In this document: piece after piece, positions 30,789 through 37,655 of the stretch
How positions within the stretch are numbered: the first letter of the stretch is position 1
Layout of the letters: every line of letters starts with the position of its first letter
IMG/VR virus record: IMGVR_UViG_3300042503_000838
Coordinates: 61,843 to 125,842 of that record
Source of the DNA: a virus
DNA length: 64,000 nt
Direction: 5' to 3' (one strand)
The notes under the pieces: generated by a model
What the model was told of the DNA's origin: nothing
Database searches by the model: none
The model's input: the letters and a program-made list of their open reading frames with translations, nothing else
Program-made: the position numbers and the translations under genes

Positions 30789-30855
30789 CCCAGCGGTAGT
30801 AGGCAAGCGACTTAAAATCGCTACAGCGTGAGTTCGAATCTCACCTCGGGTACCA
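30779..30855 (+). tRNA. tRNA with anticodon UAA (Leu), encoded CCA, short variable loop
   Basis: Acceptor GCCCGAG/CTCGGGT, D arm, anticodon stem AGCGA/TCGCT with 7-nt loop CTTAAAA (U33, anticodon TAA, reads UUA), variable loop of only 5 nt (ACAGC), T arm GTGAG-TTCGAAT-CTCAC, discriminator A and CCA. The anticodon assigns leucine, but bacterial tRNA-Leu normally has a long variable arm; this is a class I body. tRNA gain by phages usually supplements codons rare in the host. Confidence 0.9.
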
Positions 30856-30878
30856 ACCTTTCATTCAACTCAAACACA

Positions 30879-31241
30879 ATGAACATCTTTGCCTGCTTCA
30901 AGCACATCGTCCCTGAGTTCCATGCGTACTCAGATCATGACAAGCGCTACAACATTGGCGCCACCTGGACCGCTCAGGATGGCCTGCAAGACTTCCATAA
31001 CCTAGAGCTTCGCTACGTACACAACTCAGAGCGGCTGGCTCTCCAGGGGGATCCTCAGCCTGATGGGAGCTGGAAATACGTGGAGCCCAATGGCAATGTC
31101 CACACCATCAGCGCAGAACGTGCCAAGCACTTCATGGATCAGACCCATGCTCATGCCACCATCATGTGCGACATGTTGGAAAAGTTAAGATCCTCTGGTG
31201 TGATGGGTGATGCACTAGACACCAGCGCTGAACCCGTCTAG
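30879..31241 (+). CDS. Hypothetical early protein
   Basis: 120 aa from the ATG at 30879 (behind TTCAACTCAAACACA); the open frame extends back into the tRNA, which I reject. Soluble, with SDHDKRYNIGATWTAQDGLQ and a C-terminal helix. RYVHNSERLALQGDPQPDGSW looks like a beta hairpin domain. Higher GC than the 580-aa gene. Followed by a strong terminator. Confidence 0.65.
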   Translation: MNIFACFKHIVPEFHAYSDHDKRYNIGATWTAQDGLQDFHNLELRYVHNSERLALQGDPQPDGSWKYVEPNGNVHTISAERAKHFMDQTHAHATIMCDMLEKLRSSGVMGDALDTSAEPV

Positions 31242-31260
31242 TATTCATGCGGAATGTTCG

Positions 31261-31287
31261 GACCCCGGCGCAAGTCGGGGTCTTTCT
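31261..31287 (+). terminator. Rho-independent terminator
   Basis: GACCCCG/CGGGGTC (261-267, 276-282) with 8-nt loop and TTTCTCT. It ends 3 bases before the ATG at 31290, so it also lies in the leader of the next gene. Confidence 0.8.
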
Positions 31288-31289
31288 CT

Positions 31290-31631
31290 ATGAACCAACC
31301 TAATCTCATTAATCTTGATCTCGTTGATGAAGTAGTCTCCCGTGTTCCAAGTTGGACATGGGCTGCAGTGCGTGACTCACTGGTAGCAAACCTAGTTGAT
31401 GCCATGCCTGGTGCAGTGGTTGAACAACTTACTGGTGACTATGACAACTTTGATCGAGCAGAAGAAATCCTATTGGACTACTACAACCCAACTGAACGCA
31501 ACCGTGATTTAATTATTGATGCATTCAAGATACTAGGTGATGAAAACACTCTGTATATTCTTGATGCATTGCAATTGGATAAGGTTGCTGAACCACAAGA
31601 CAATGCACCTTGCTCTATTGATACACAATGA
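31290..31631 (+). CDS. Hypothetical early protein
   Basis: 113 aa from ATG at 31290; the frame opens upstream across the terminator, rejected. Helical acidic protein: VDEVVSRVPSWTWAAVRDSL, TGDYDNFDRAEEILLDYY, RDLIIDAFKILGDENTL. No family recognised. Its stop overlaps the next start (ATGA). Confidence 0.65.
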   Translation: MNQPNLINLDLVDEVVSRVPSWTWAAVRDSLVANLVDAMPGAVVEQLTGDYDNFDRAEEILLDYYNPTERNRDLIIDAFKILGDENTLYILDALQLDKVAEPQDNAPCSIDTQ

Positions 31632-31966
31632 GATGTCAATCATGTGACAGCAAGAACACACGTGTTACCTGCACTGACCACAGCGAAACATTTAGTAAAC
31701 GCTACTGCCGCTGTCTCGACTGCGGCTTTAAGTTTCGTACTATTGAGCGTTATGAACATTACCGCCGTGGTCCCAAGAAGGGTGGTAAGCTTGCGGATAC
31801 ACAAGGATCCAACAATGGATTCTCTGTGTTGACTGAGCAGAACATCTTGGACATTCGCAAGTTGAAACGAGAGGGCAAAACTAATTTTGCAATCTCTGTT
31901 ATCTACGGCATCAACCGTGGGCATGTTTCACGTATTGTCAACCGCAAAGTCTGGACTCACATCTGA
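31628..31966 (+). CDS. Zinc-ribbon plus HTH protein (NrdR-like ribbon)
   Basis: 112 aa. N-terminal zinc ribbon: MRCQSCDSKNTRV, then CRCLDCGFKFRTIERYEHYR (four Cys in two CxxC pairs, with the R-x-C-x2-C-x2-FRTIE layout of the NrdR N-terminus). C-terminal HTH: LTEQNILDIRKLKREGKTNF followed by NRGHVSRIVNRKVW, typical of homing-endonuclease tails. The NrdR ATP-cone is absent. Probably a DNA-binding regulator. Confidence 0.7.
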   Translation: MRCQSCDSKNTRVTCTDHSETFSKRYCRCLDCGFKFRTIERYEHYRRGPKKGGKLADTQGSNNGFSVLTEQNILDIRKLKREGKTNFAISVIYGINRGHVSRIVNRKVWTHI

Positions 31967-32268
31967 TGACAACCAAAGCTCAATTCATCTATCAAGTTGG
32001 CGACCGTGTTGCCGAACGACCCAAGACTCATGGCTTGATTGCAATCAGGCAAGAGGTTAAGGATCGTATTGCTCAGTACCGCAACCAGCGGTACGGCACT
32101 GTAATTGAAGTGGTCACCAAGCAATTGAAGAGTAAGCGCACCATGAAGATGTTGCGTGTTCAATGGGATCACCTCAAGACACCAACGGAACATGCGCAAT
32201 GTCGCATCTGTCCTGTTGAAGTATTCCCTCAACTCATGGATCAAACCTGTGCATTACTTGGAGAATGA
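31966..32268 (+). CDS. Hypothetical early protein, KOW/SH3-like
   Basis: 100 aa, basic. FIYQVGDRVAERPKTHGLIA and YGTVIEVVTKQLKSKRTMKM followed by LRVQWDHLKTP form a pattern typical of small beta-barrel (SH3/KOW-like) proteins that bind nucleic acid or protein. Function unknown. Overlaps both neighbours by a few bases. Confidence 0.6.
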   Translation: MTTKAQFIYQVGDRVAERPKTHGLIAIRQEVKDRIAQYRNQRYGTVIEVVTKQLKSKRTMKMLRVQWDHLKTPTEHAQCRICPVEVFPQLMDQTCALLGE

Positions 32269-32597
32269 CAATGACTAATCATCCCATCACCCCACCTCGC
32301 GAACTTATGGAGCAGTGGGCCTCGGAAAAATGCTACGACGAACGCGACTGGCTTTATGAATTTCATATTGCCACACGCGCTGCCCAGTGGGGTAGCGACC
32401 AGGAGCTGGAGGCTTGCTGCGAGTGGGTGGAAGATTACGCAGAGTGCGGTAATTCGCTTCGCCTCGCCCGCCGCCCCAAGTCGCCGAGCTTGAACAGTAT
32501 TGCGATGCAGATGCTGGGGACGATTGAGCGCGATGGCCACTACATCCCTGAGATCACTGACACCATCCGCCGCGCCCTAGAGGCCCTCGATGACTGA
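32265..32597 (+). CDS. Cyanophage-type small protein, copy 2 (GC-rich)
   Basis: 110 aa (ATG at 32265 or 32271). PITPPRELMEQWASE, AAQWGSDQELEACCEWV, LRLARRPKSPSLNS and IRRALEALDD repeat the plan of the protein at 27659-28009. Unlike that copy it has a visibly higher GC content and opens a GC-rich stretch up to 33297. Such genes are common in GC-rich marine Synechococcus/Cyanobium and their phages, so recent transfer is likely. Confidence 0.75.
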   Translation: MTMTNHPITPPRELMEQWASEKCYDERDWLYEFHIATRAAQWGSDQELEACCEWVEDYAECGNSLRLARRPKSPSLNSIAMQMLGTIERDGHYIPEITDTIRRALEALDD

Positions 32598-33078
32598 CCC
32601 CACCCCCACCGACTGGCGAGCGCTGTGCGCTGAGCTGCTGGAGATTGCAGAGATGTACTCCGATGGCGGTCCGGATTACGCTTTATTTGAGCGAGTACTT
32701 GCTCGTGCCCGCGCCGCCCTGGCCCAGCCCGAGCCGCAGGGGCCGACGGATGAAGAGCTGCACGACCTGTGGGATCAGGAAGGCCCTGAGGCTGACTTCC
32801 AAGAGTGCCGCCGCTTTGCCCGCGCTGTCCTTACCCGCTGGGGCCGCCCCGCCATCGAGCCGGTGCCGGAACAGACTGACTTAATTCTTAGGTCTATCAG
32901 AAAGAACACACCGCGTTACAGAATGTCTGTCATTGTTAGTACATATGACAGCGCAATTGACGCCAGGATGCATGTTATCTGGTCTGCTCTTGATCTAAAC
33001 AAAGAAATCCTTGAGTCAGTTTCAATTCCCGAACAACTTCCACCACTGGGCGCTGCCGGTGCCACAGCAGGAGGCTGA
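32590..33078 (+). CDS. Cyanophage-type hypothetical with hybrid 3' part
   Basis: 162 aa. N-terminal 95 residues (DWRALCAELLEIAEMY, ARARAALAQPEPQGPTDEEL, FARAVLTRWGRPAIEPVPE) match a GC-rich family often found in cyanophages. After base ~32880 the GC content drops and the rest (LRSIRKNTPRYRMSVIVSTY) looks unrelated, until GC rises again at the end. The gene seems to contain an internal replacement. Function unknown. Confidence 0.7.
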   Translation: MTDPTPTDWRALCAELLEIAEMYSDGGPDYALFERVLARARAALAQPEPQGPTDEELHDLWDQEGPEADFQECRRFARAVLTRWGRPAIEPVPEQTDLILRSIRKNTPRYRMSVIVSTYDSAIDARMHVIWSALDLNKEILESVSIPEQLPPLGAAGATAGG

Positions 33079-33081
33079 GTG

Positions 33082-33297
33082 ATGGCTGACCTCTCCCCCG
33101 CCGCGCAGGTGGTGCTGGACGCTGCCGATGCGTTTAGCTGTCCTGGTCCAGATGACTGTCTCAACGATGTTTCAAAGGTTGTTGCCGCCGCTCTTCGCGC
33201 TGCTGTTGAGATCTACTCCGAAGAAGGAAACGGTGAAGGGCCTCAGTGGTTTCTCGTTATCGCCGCTGAACTAGAAAACATCCAGCCGCTGAGCTAA
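33082..33297 (+). CDS. Hypothetical early protein (GC-rich island)
   Basis: 71 aa from ATG at 33082 (GTG at 33079 also possible). DLSPAAQVVLDAADAFS, VVAAALRAAVEIYS and a C-terminal helix; the SPAAQAVLDA...AALRAA plan is familiar from cyanophage small proteins. Last gene of the GC-rich stretch. Confidence 0.65.
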   Translation: MADLSPAAQVVLDAADAFSCPGPDDCLNDVSKVVAAALRAAVEIYSEEGNGEGPQWFLVIAAELENIQPLS

Positions 33298-33306
33298 AAA
33301 ACACCC

Positions 33307-33600
33307 ATGGCTAAAGTCAGTTACCTCACCAGGAAGATGTCTGATAAAGACTTCTATCTGTCCCAGGCATCAAGGCCACGGCCAGTCAATGCATTTAGCA
33401 AATACCGTGGCGTAAGTAAAGGCAACAAAGGTATGTATCGTGCCGTGTTGACTTTCAAAGGTAAGCGTTATTACCTTGGCAACTATGAAGATGAACTAGA
33501 TGCAGCACGTGCCTATAACAAGGCAGCGCTTGCAATCATTGGTGACTATGCTTTAATCAATGAACTATCAGAAGAATCCAACGCAATTAAACAACAATGA
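33307..33600 (+). CDS. AP2-domain DNA-binding protein
   Basis: 97 aa. AP2/ERF-type fold: SKYRGVSKGNKGMYRAVLTF, GKRYYLGNYEDELDAARAYN, KAALAIIGDYA. In phages AP2 domains are usually the DNA-recognition tail of HNH homing endonucleases (compare 46625-47194); here no nuclease domain is attached, so it is either a remnant or a stand-alone binding protein. Confidence 0.8.
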   Translation: MAKVSYLTRKMSDKDFYLSQASRPRPVNAFSKYRGVSKGNKGMYRAVLTFKGKRYYLGNYEDELDAARAYNKAALAIIGDYALINELSEESNAIKQQ

Positions 33601-33836
33601 ACCCAGGAGAACAACGTTGCCCCAAATGCCACGGTATCATGCGTCTTGTTATGCAAGAGCAGACGTATAACAAACGTGCTAAACGTAAACGTCATGAATG
33701 CTACGAATGCAAACACAGGAGTACAAGTTACGCAGTGAGCGATGAATTCTTTCAGCAGTTAATTGCTGCACATGATATTGTGCAGCGGCTTCAAGGATTT
33801 TACTTTGACCATTGCGATCCATTGGAAGATGACTGA
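33597..33836 (+). CDS. Zinc-ribbon early protein
   Basis: 79 aa. CPKCHGIMRLV and CYECKHRSTSY provide two CxxC pairs typical of small zinc ribbons of the Ogr/Com type. The C-terminal half is helical. Could be a regulator or adaptor for transcription; not more specific. Coupled to the previous gene (ATGA). Confidence 0.65.
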   Translation: MNPGEQRCPKCHGIMRLVMQEQTYNKRAKRKRHECYECKHRSTSYAVSDEFFQQLIAAHDIVQRLQGFYFDHCDPLEDD

Positions 33837-33978
33837 CCCAAAAGAGAGGCTGTGTTCTCAGCAGATTGAAAAACTAATTGAAGACTACAAAGAACCAGGG
33901 AAAGCTAGGCAGTTCCTTATGGATGCCGGGATCATTGATGCGGATGGTAACTTAATGCCACCGTACCAACCTATTTGA
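33829..33978 (+). CDS. 49-aa early peptide
   Basis: ATG at 33829 overlaps the preceding stop by 8 bp. Helix SQQIEKLIEDYKEPGKARQF followed by DAGIIDADGNLMPPY. The frame opens further upstream inside the preceding gene, which I reject. Unknown. Confidence 0.55.
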   Translation: MTDPKERLCSQQIEKLIEDYKEPGKARQFLMDAGIIDADGNLMPPYQPI

Positions 33979-33980
33979 AT

Positions 33981-34217
33981 ATGGATTACTCCGTTAAGCA
34001 AATAGCTATTGAATCATGGGAAGCACTTGCTCTTGGCGGTTTAGATACACGGGAGTACGTACATGCAATGCTGTACATCCGCAACGCCTTGGAGTTTGTT
34101 CCAGATGATTTGATGAGTGAGGTGGTGGATGGTGAGTACTCTCGCGTACTGACCTACCCGCCGTCCACCGGCGACGGAATGCCTAGTGACTCCGAAAAAA
34201 CTACGAACGAATCGTAG
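33981..34217 (+). CDS. Hypothetical early protein
   Basis: 78 aa from ATG at 33981 (two in-frame codons upstream include a TTG). Helical N-terminal half (VKQIAIESWEALALGGLDTR), polar disordered C-terminus. Unrecognised. Confidence 0.55.
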   Translation: MDYSVKQIAIESWEALALGGLDTREYVHAMLYIRNALEFVPDDLMSEVVDGEYSRVLTYPPSTGDGMPSDSEKTTNES

Positions 34218-34259
34218 CACCAAAACCCTTGCACCGCAGGGGATCTGGTAAGATTCAAT

Positions 34260-34287
34260 GGTCCTGGAATGACCTTAAACTTATCCA
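34260..34287 (+). ncRNA. Pseudoknot-like leader, copy 5
   Basis: Stem 1 GGTC/GACC (260-263, 271-274), loop CTGGAAT, linker TTAAACTTA, stem 2 TGGA/TCCA (265-268, 284-287). Stem 1 carries a compensating change relative to CGTC/GACG. The next ATG (34329) lies 41 nt further. Confidence 0.6.
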
Positions 34288-34328
34288 CTGGTTACATTAG
34301 TTTTACTAATCAATCACATTCAACACCA

Positions 34329-35117
34329 ATGCAACTCCTCAAATTTTCCAACGGCAACGGCAAGCTCAAGAACCGTCTGATCTTCTCGCTGCCTGCTGGT
34401 CACTCATGCCCACACGCTGGTGTGTGCAAGACATTTGCTGACCGGGTCACCGGACTCATTACTGATCTGCCCCAGTACACGGGCACAGAAGCAGATGAGT
34501 TCCGTTGCTTTGCTGCCATGGCAGAGGTACGGCCTACCGTTCGTGCGGCACGCTGGCACAACTGGGATCTTATCCGCGAGACTATGCATCGCAATGGGAA
34601 CCAGGCTGTGTTGCTGCGTGACCTGATCGACTTGTCACTCAGTATGCAAGCACCAAAGGAACTGGTGCGGGTCCATGAGTCGGGTGACTTCTGGACTGAG
34701 AATTACATGCGGGCTTGGCTGATGGTTGCTGCCCAGCGGCCCAAGCAAAAGTTCTATGCATACACCAAGTCCCTTGGTATGTGGTACAACTTGCGTGATC
34801 AGATCCCGTCCAACTTTTATCTCACCGCATCTTGCGGTGGGACACTCGATTACTTGATTCCCAAGTATCCGGATGTGTTCCAGCGGGTGGCATACGTTGT
34901 GTACACAGAAGAGGAAGCGGCTGCACGCGGACTTGCTGTGGATCATGACGACAGCCACTGCTTAGGTGACAAACCGTTTGCACTACTGGTACATGGGAGC
35001 CAGCGTGCTGGATCTGAAGCAATGCAAGCTGTTACACAACGCAAGAAGACTGGGGGCTTTGTCGGGTATGGTAAAACATTCCAAAAAGAATCTGTAGAAC
35101 CTTGCGTTGCTAAATAG
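34329..35117 (+). CDS. GP88-like phage protein
   Basis: 262 aa from ATG at 34329; the earlier in-frame ATG (34269) lies inside the pseudoknot leader and is rejected. Motifs: FSNGNGKLKNRLIFSLPAGH, CPHAGVCKTFAD, RVHESGDFWTENYMRAW, and SQRAGSEAMQAV. These match the phage gene-product-88 family (known from mycobacteriophages and others); it has conserved Cys/His and an HxSGDF core suggesting a metal- or nucleotide-binding enzyme, but the activity is unknown. Confidence 0.75.
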   Translation: MQLLKFSNGNGKLKNRLIFSLPAGHSCPHAGVCKTFADRVTGLITDLPQYTGTEADEFRCFAAMAEVRPTVRAARWHNWDLIRETMHRNGNQAVLLRDLIDLSLSMQAPKELVRVHESGDFWTENYMRAWLMVAAQRPKQKFYAYTKSLGMWYNLRDQIPSNFYLTASCGGTLDYLIPKYPDVFQRVAYVVYTEEEAAARGLAVDHDDSHCLGDKPFALLVHGSQRAGSEAMQAVTQRKKTGGFVGYGKTFQKESVEPCVAK

Positions 35118-35125
35118 ATGAGGTA

Positions 35126-35156
35126 ACATCTGTCAGTCTTCTTGATTGACAGATGT
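35126..35156 (+). promoter_or_regulatory. 10-bp inverted repeat overlapping a start codon
   Basis: ACATCTGTCA (126-135) and TGACAGATGT (147-156) pair perfectly around an 11-nt loop. The ATG at 35153 is inside the 3' arm, so folding would hide it. AGATG at 35116-35120 can also pair with CATCT, offering an alternative hairpin. Suggests control of translation of the next gene or termination after the GP88-like gene. Confidence 0.6.
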
Positions 35157-35386
35157 CTTACATGCTTGCTTGCTGGAGGTGGAATGAACCTTACGGCGTC
35201 ACTGCCTCCAGTTCTTCTAATAAATTTGAACTGATTCCGCTAGACTCAGACTCTGCATTATCCAAGGTCTTCAGTCATCCGTACCGCTCGGGTGCACAGA
35301 AAATCTTGAGCTGGATCAAAGAGAATGACGACAGCATCAACGGTGAAGAACTCTCAATTCAAGATGTTGCCAGGTTCCAAAGATGA
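35153..35386 (+). CDS. Hypothetical protein coupled to DNA polymerase
   Basis: 77 aa if started at 35153 (74 aa from ATG 35162). Contains FELIPLDSDSALSKVFSHPY and KILSWIKENDDSINGEEL. The 3' end overlaps the polymerase start in another frame. Unknown; may help translation of the polymerase. Confidence 0.6.
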   Translation: MSYMLACWRWNEPYGVTASSSSNKFELIPLDSDSALSKVFSHPYRSGAQKILSWIKENDDSINGEELSIQDVARFQR

Positions 35387-37190
35387 ACATTGGCTAATAA
35401 TCGATTTGGAGTCCAATGGTCTCTACGATAATGTGACGGTAATCCATTGCATTGTCATTCATGACATTGGACTCCAACAAACTTTTAGTTATGGGCCTGA
35501 TCGCATTGCTGATGCTCTTGCTCATCTGGCAACCGCTGATGTTTTGATTGGCCACAACATTTTGTTTTATGACATTCCAGTCCTAAACAAACTGTATCCA
35601 TCTGTACAACTCAACGGAAGAATCATTGACACACTCATCTGCACCAGGCTCATCTGGCCCAAGGAAATCCTCTACACCCTTGACGATGAACAATATACGC
35701 AGGTTCCGAAGGGACTCAAGGGGTCTGCATCCCTCAAGGCATGGGGATGGAGGTTGGCCGATCACAAGATCAACTTCAAAGACTTCAGTGAATACAGTGA
35801 AGAAATGTTGGCATACTGTCAGCAGGACGTTGCTGTTACTAAGAAGCTTTGGCAGCACATCACAAAAGAAAACTACCCGCAGCCTGCGCTCAAGCTTGAG
35901 CATGATCTTGCCCTGGCAATTGAAAAACAAATTAGAGCAGGCATTCCTTTTGATGTGGATGCATGTCTTGATTTGGTGGATAGTCTCAGAGCAAAAGAAG
36001 CAGAGCTTGAGGCACACCTAAAGGAGATCTTTCCACCTACCAAGATTGAATCAATCTTTGTTCCAAAGGTAAACAACTCGAAACGTGGTTATGTCAAAGG
36101 ACAACCGTTCACTAAAGTTACGTATCAGGAGTTTAATCCTGGGTCTCGCGATCAGATTGTACAACGCCTCACAAAAAAATATGGATGGCAGCCCGAAGCC
36201 ACCACTGAAAAAGGTAATCCAATTCTTAATGATGATGTACTTGATGCTTTGCCGTACCCAGAAGCAAAACCACTAGCTGAATATATGTTAGTCAAGAAAC
36301 GTCTTGGTCAAATTGCTGATGGTAACAATGCTTGGTTAAAGCTTGTTAATAATGATGATGGCCGTATGCACGGTGATCTCATTACCAATGGATGTATTAC
36401 GGGCCGAGCGAGTCATCGTAATCCCAATATGGCCCAAGTGCCAGCAGGTTATTCACCTTACGGTCATGAATGTCGTTCGTTGTTCCATGCTCCTGATGGT
36501 TGGGATCTTATTGGGATCGATGCTAAAGCTTTGGAGCTTAGGTGTCTTGCTGGGTATCTAGCCATCTGGGATGATGGTGAATACTCAGCAATGGTTACAA
36601 ACCCTGAGGTTGACATTCACGTGTACAACCAAAAGATGTTTGGTGTTGAAACCAGAGACATTGCCAAGCGTTTGCTGTATGGGGTTTTGTATGGTGCTGG
36701 TGCACTTAAGGCTGGTACAATTATTGATCCGAATGAAAAAGATGAAGTAGTTCTTAGAAAACTAGGAGCTACTGCAATTAACTCATTCATGGATGGGGTG
36801 CCTGCACTCCGGAAACTCAAACAACTTATTGATGAAACCATTGGCTTACGCGGTTATCTTATCGGCCTTGATCGTCGGACGTTACATTGTCGTTCCGCTT
36901 TTAAAGGATTGAATGTTTTGTTGCAAGCAAGTGGTGCAGCAATCATGAAGCAAGTTGTTGTCACCACGCACAACAACATTGAACAGAACCTTGGCTTGGT
37001 TCACGGCAAGGATTGGGAGCAACTCCTGTTTGTTCACGATGAGATTCAAGTGGCATGTGCTCCACAGCACACTGAGCTGATCAAAGAGCAAGCATTGGCT
37101 GCGTTCCCGCAAGCGCAACAATTCTTTGGATTCCGCTGTCCTATAGAAGGTGATGCTAAGGTGGGCTGCACCTGGGCAATGACACACTGA
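35364..37190 (+). CDS. Family A DNA polymerase, T7-like, with 3'-5' exonuclease
   Basis: 608 aa from ATG at 35364 (621 aa from an ATG at 35325 deeper in the overlap). Exonuclease motifs: LIIDLESNG, GHNILFYDIP and YCQQDVAVTKKLW. Polymerase motif A GIDAKALELRCLAGYL, motif B RDIAKRLLYGVLYGAG and motif C VHDEIQV. This replicates phage DNA. It is shorter than T7 gp5 (704 aa). T7-type polymerases need a host thioredoxin; the thioredoxin loop cannot be located with certainty. An endonuclease gene follows after 5 bp. Confidence 0.93.
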   Translation: MLPGSKDEHWLIIDLESNGLYDNVTVIHCIVIHDIGLQQTFSYGPDRIADALAHLATADVLIGHNILFYDIPVLNKLYPSVQLNGRIIDTLICTRLIWPKEILYTLDDEQYTQVPKGLKGSASLKAWGWRLADHKINFKDFSEYSEEMLAYCQQDVAVTKKLWQHITKENYPQPALKLEHDLALAIEKQIRAGIPFDVDACLDLVDSLRAKEAELEAHLKEIFPPTKIESIFVPKVNNSKRGYVKGQPFTKVTYQEFNPGSRDQIVQRLTKKYGWQPEATTEKGNPILNDDVLDALPYPEAKPLAEYMLVKKRLGQIADGNNAWLKLVNNDDGRMHGDLITNGCITGRASHRNPNMAQVPAGYSPYGHECRSLFHAPDGWDLIGIDAKALELRCLAGYLAIWDDGEYSAMVTNPEVDIHVYNQKMFGVETRDIAKRLLYGVLYGAGALKAGTIIDPNEKDEVVLRKLGATAINSFMDGVPALRKLKQLIDETIGLRGYLIGLDRRTLHCRSAFKGLNVLLQASGAAIMKQVVVTTHNNIEQNLGLVHGKDWEQLLFVHDEIQVACAPQHTELIKEQALAAFPQAQQFFGFRCPIEGDAKVGCTWAMTH

Positions 37191-37195
37191 GTGGT

Positions 37196-37600
37196 ATGGA
37201 CAACAAGCACAGAACAGGAGCGGTAAGCGAGCTAATTGCTCAGACATGGTTTCTTAAAAATGATTACGAAGTATTTGTTCCTGTTGTTCAACAAAATTTA
37301 TATGATTTAGTTGTATACAAAAACAATCAATTTCAAAGTGTACAAGTAAAAACAGCATATCAAATGTGGTCTGGAAAATTAAGTTATTATCTTGTTCGTT
37401 TGGGTAGGACTAGATATCAAAACAGTGGAAAAGTAATAAAAGAATACAAAGAAACAGAAAAATTTGACCTGCTTTTTGTTGTTAGAGAAAATAGCAAATG
37501 GTTGATTCCTTGGAATGAGATACCAAAAAAGAAAACAATTTATTTTAATGGTAAAAATAGAATCGCTGGTTACAACTCAGACGATTGGTTGGTAGATTAG
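37196..37600 (+). CDS. PD-(D/E)XK endonuclease, probable free-standing homing enzyme
   Basis: 134 aa. Motif order fits the PDDEXK_5 / I-Ssp6803I type: GAVSELIAQTWFLKNDYEVF (E in first helix), then VVQQNLYDLVVYK (Asp) and SVQVKTAY (QxK). Clearly AT-richer and Lys/Asn-richer than the polymerase gene just upstream, suggesting recent arrival. I-Ssp6803I itself is a cyanobacterial homing endonuclease. A Holliday-junction-resolvase-like role in replication is the alternative. Confidence 0.75.
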   Translation: MDNKHRTGAVSELIAQTWFLKNDYEVFVPVVQQNLYDLVVYKNNQFQSVQVKTAYQMWSGKLSYYLVRLGRTRYQNSGKVIKEYKETEKFDLLFVVRENSKWLIPWNEIPKKKTIYFNGKNRIAGYNSDDWLVD

Positions 37601-37606
37601 TTTACT

Positions 37607-37632
37607 CGTCCTTGGCATGACGTTAAACTGCC
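37607..37632 (+). ncRNA. Pseudoknot-like leader, copy 6
   Basis: Stem 1 CGTC/GACG (607-610, 619-622), loop CTTGGCAT, linker TTAAACT, stem 2 only GGC/GCC (614-616, 630-632). The core is conserved. ATG of the SSB gene at 37656. Confidence 0.6.
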
Positions 37633-37655
37633 TTAACAACTAACTTCTCGAACAC

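Noticed and set aside
30828-30878. Extension of the 120-aa gene back into the tRNA
   Set aside because: Start would lie inside the tRNA; the ATG at 30879 has the usual AC-rich leader.
34269-34328. Upstream ATG of the GP88-like gene
   Set aside because: Lies in the pseudoknot element; all other copies of the element are untranslated and followed by an AC-rich spacer.
37196-37600. Group I intron in the polymerase gene
   Set aside because: The polymerase frame is complete with motif C and a normal end; no intron core (P7, internal guide) is visible around the nuclease gene.
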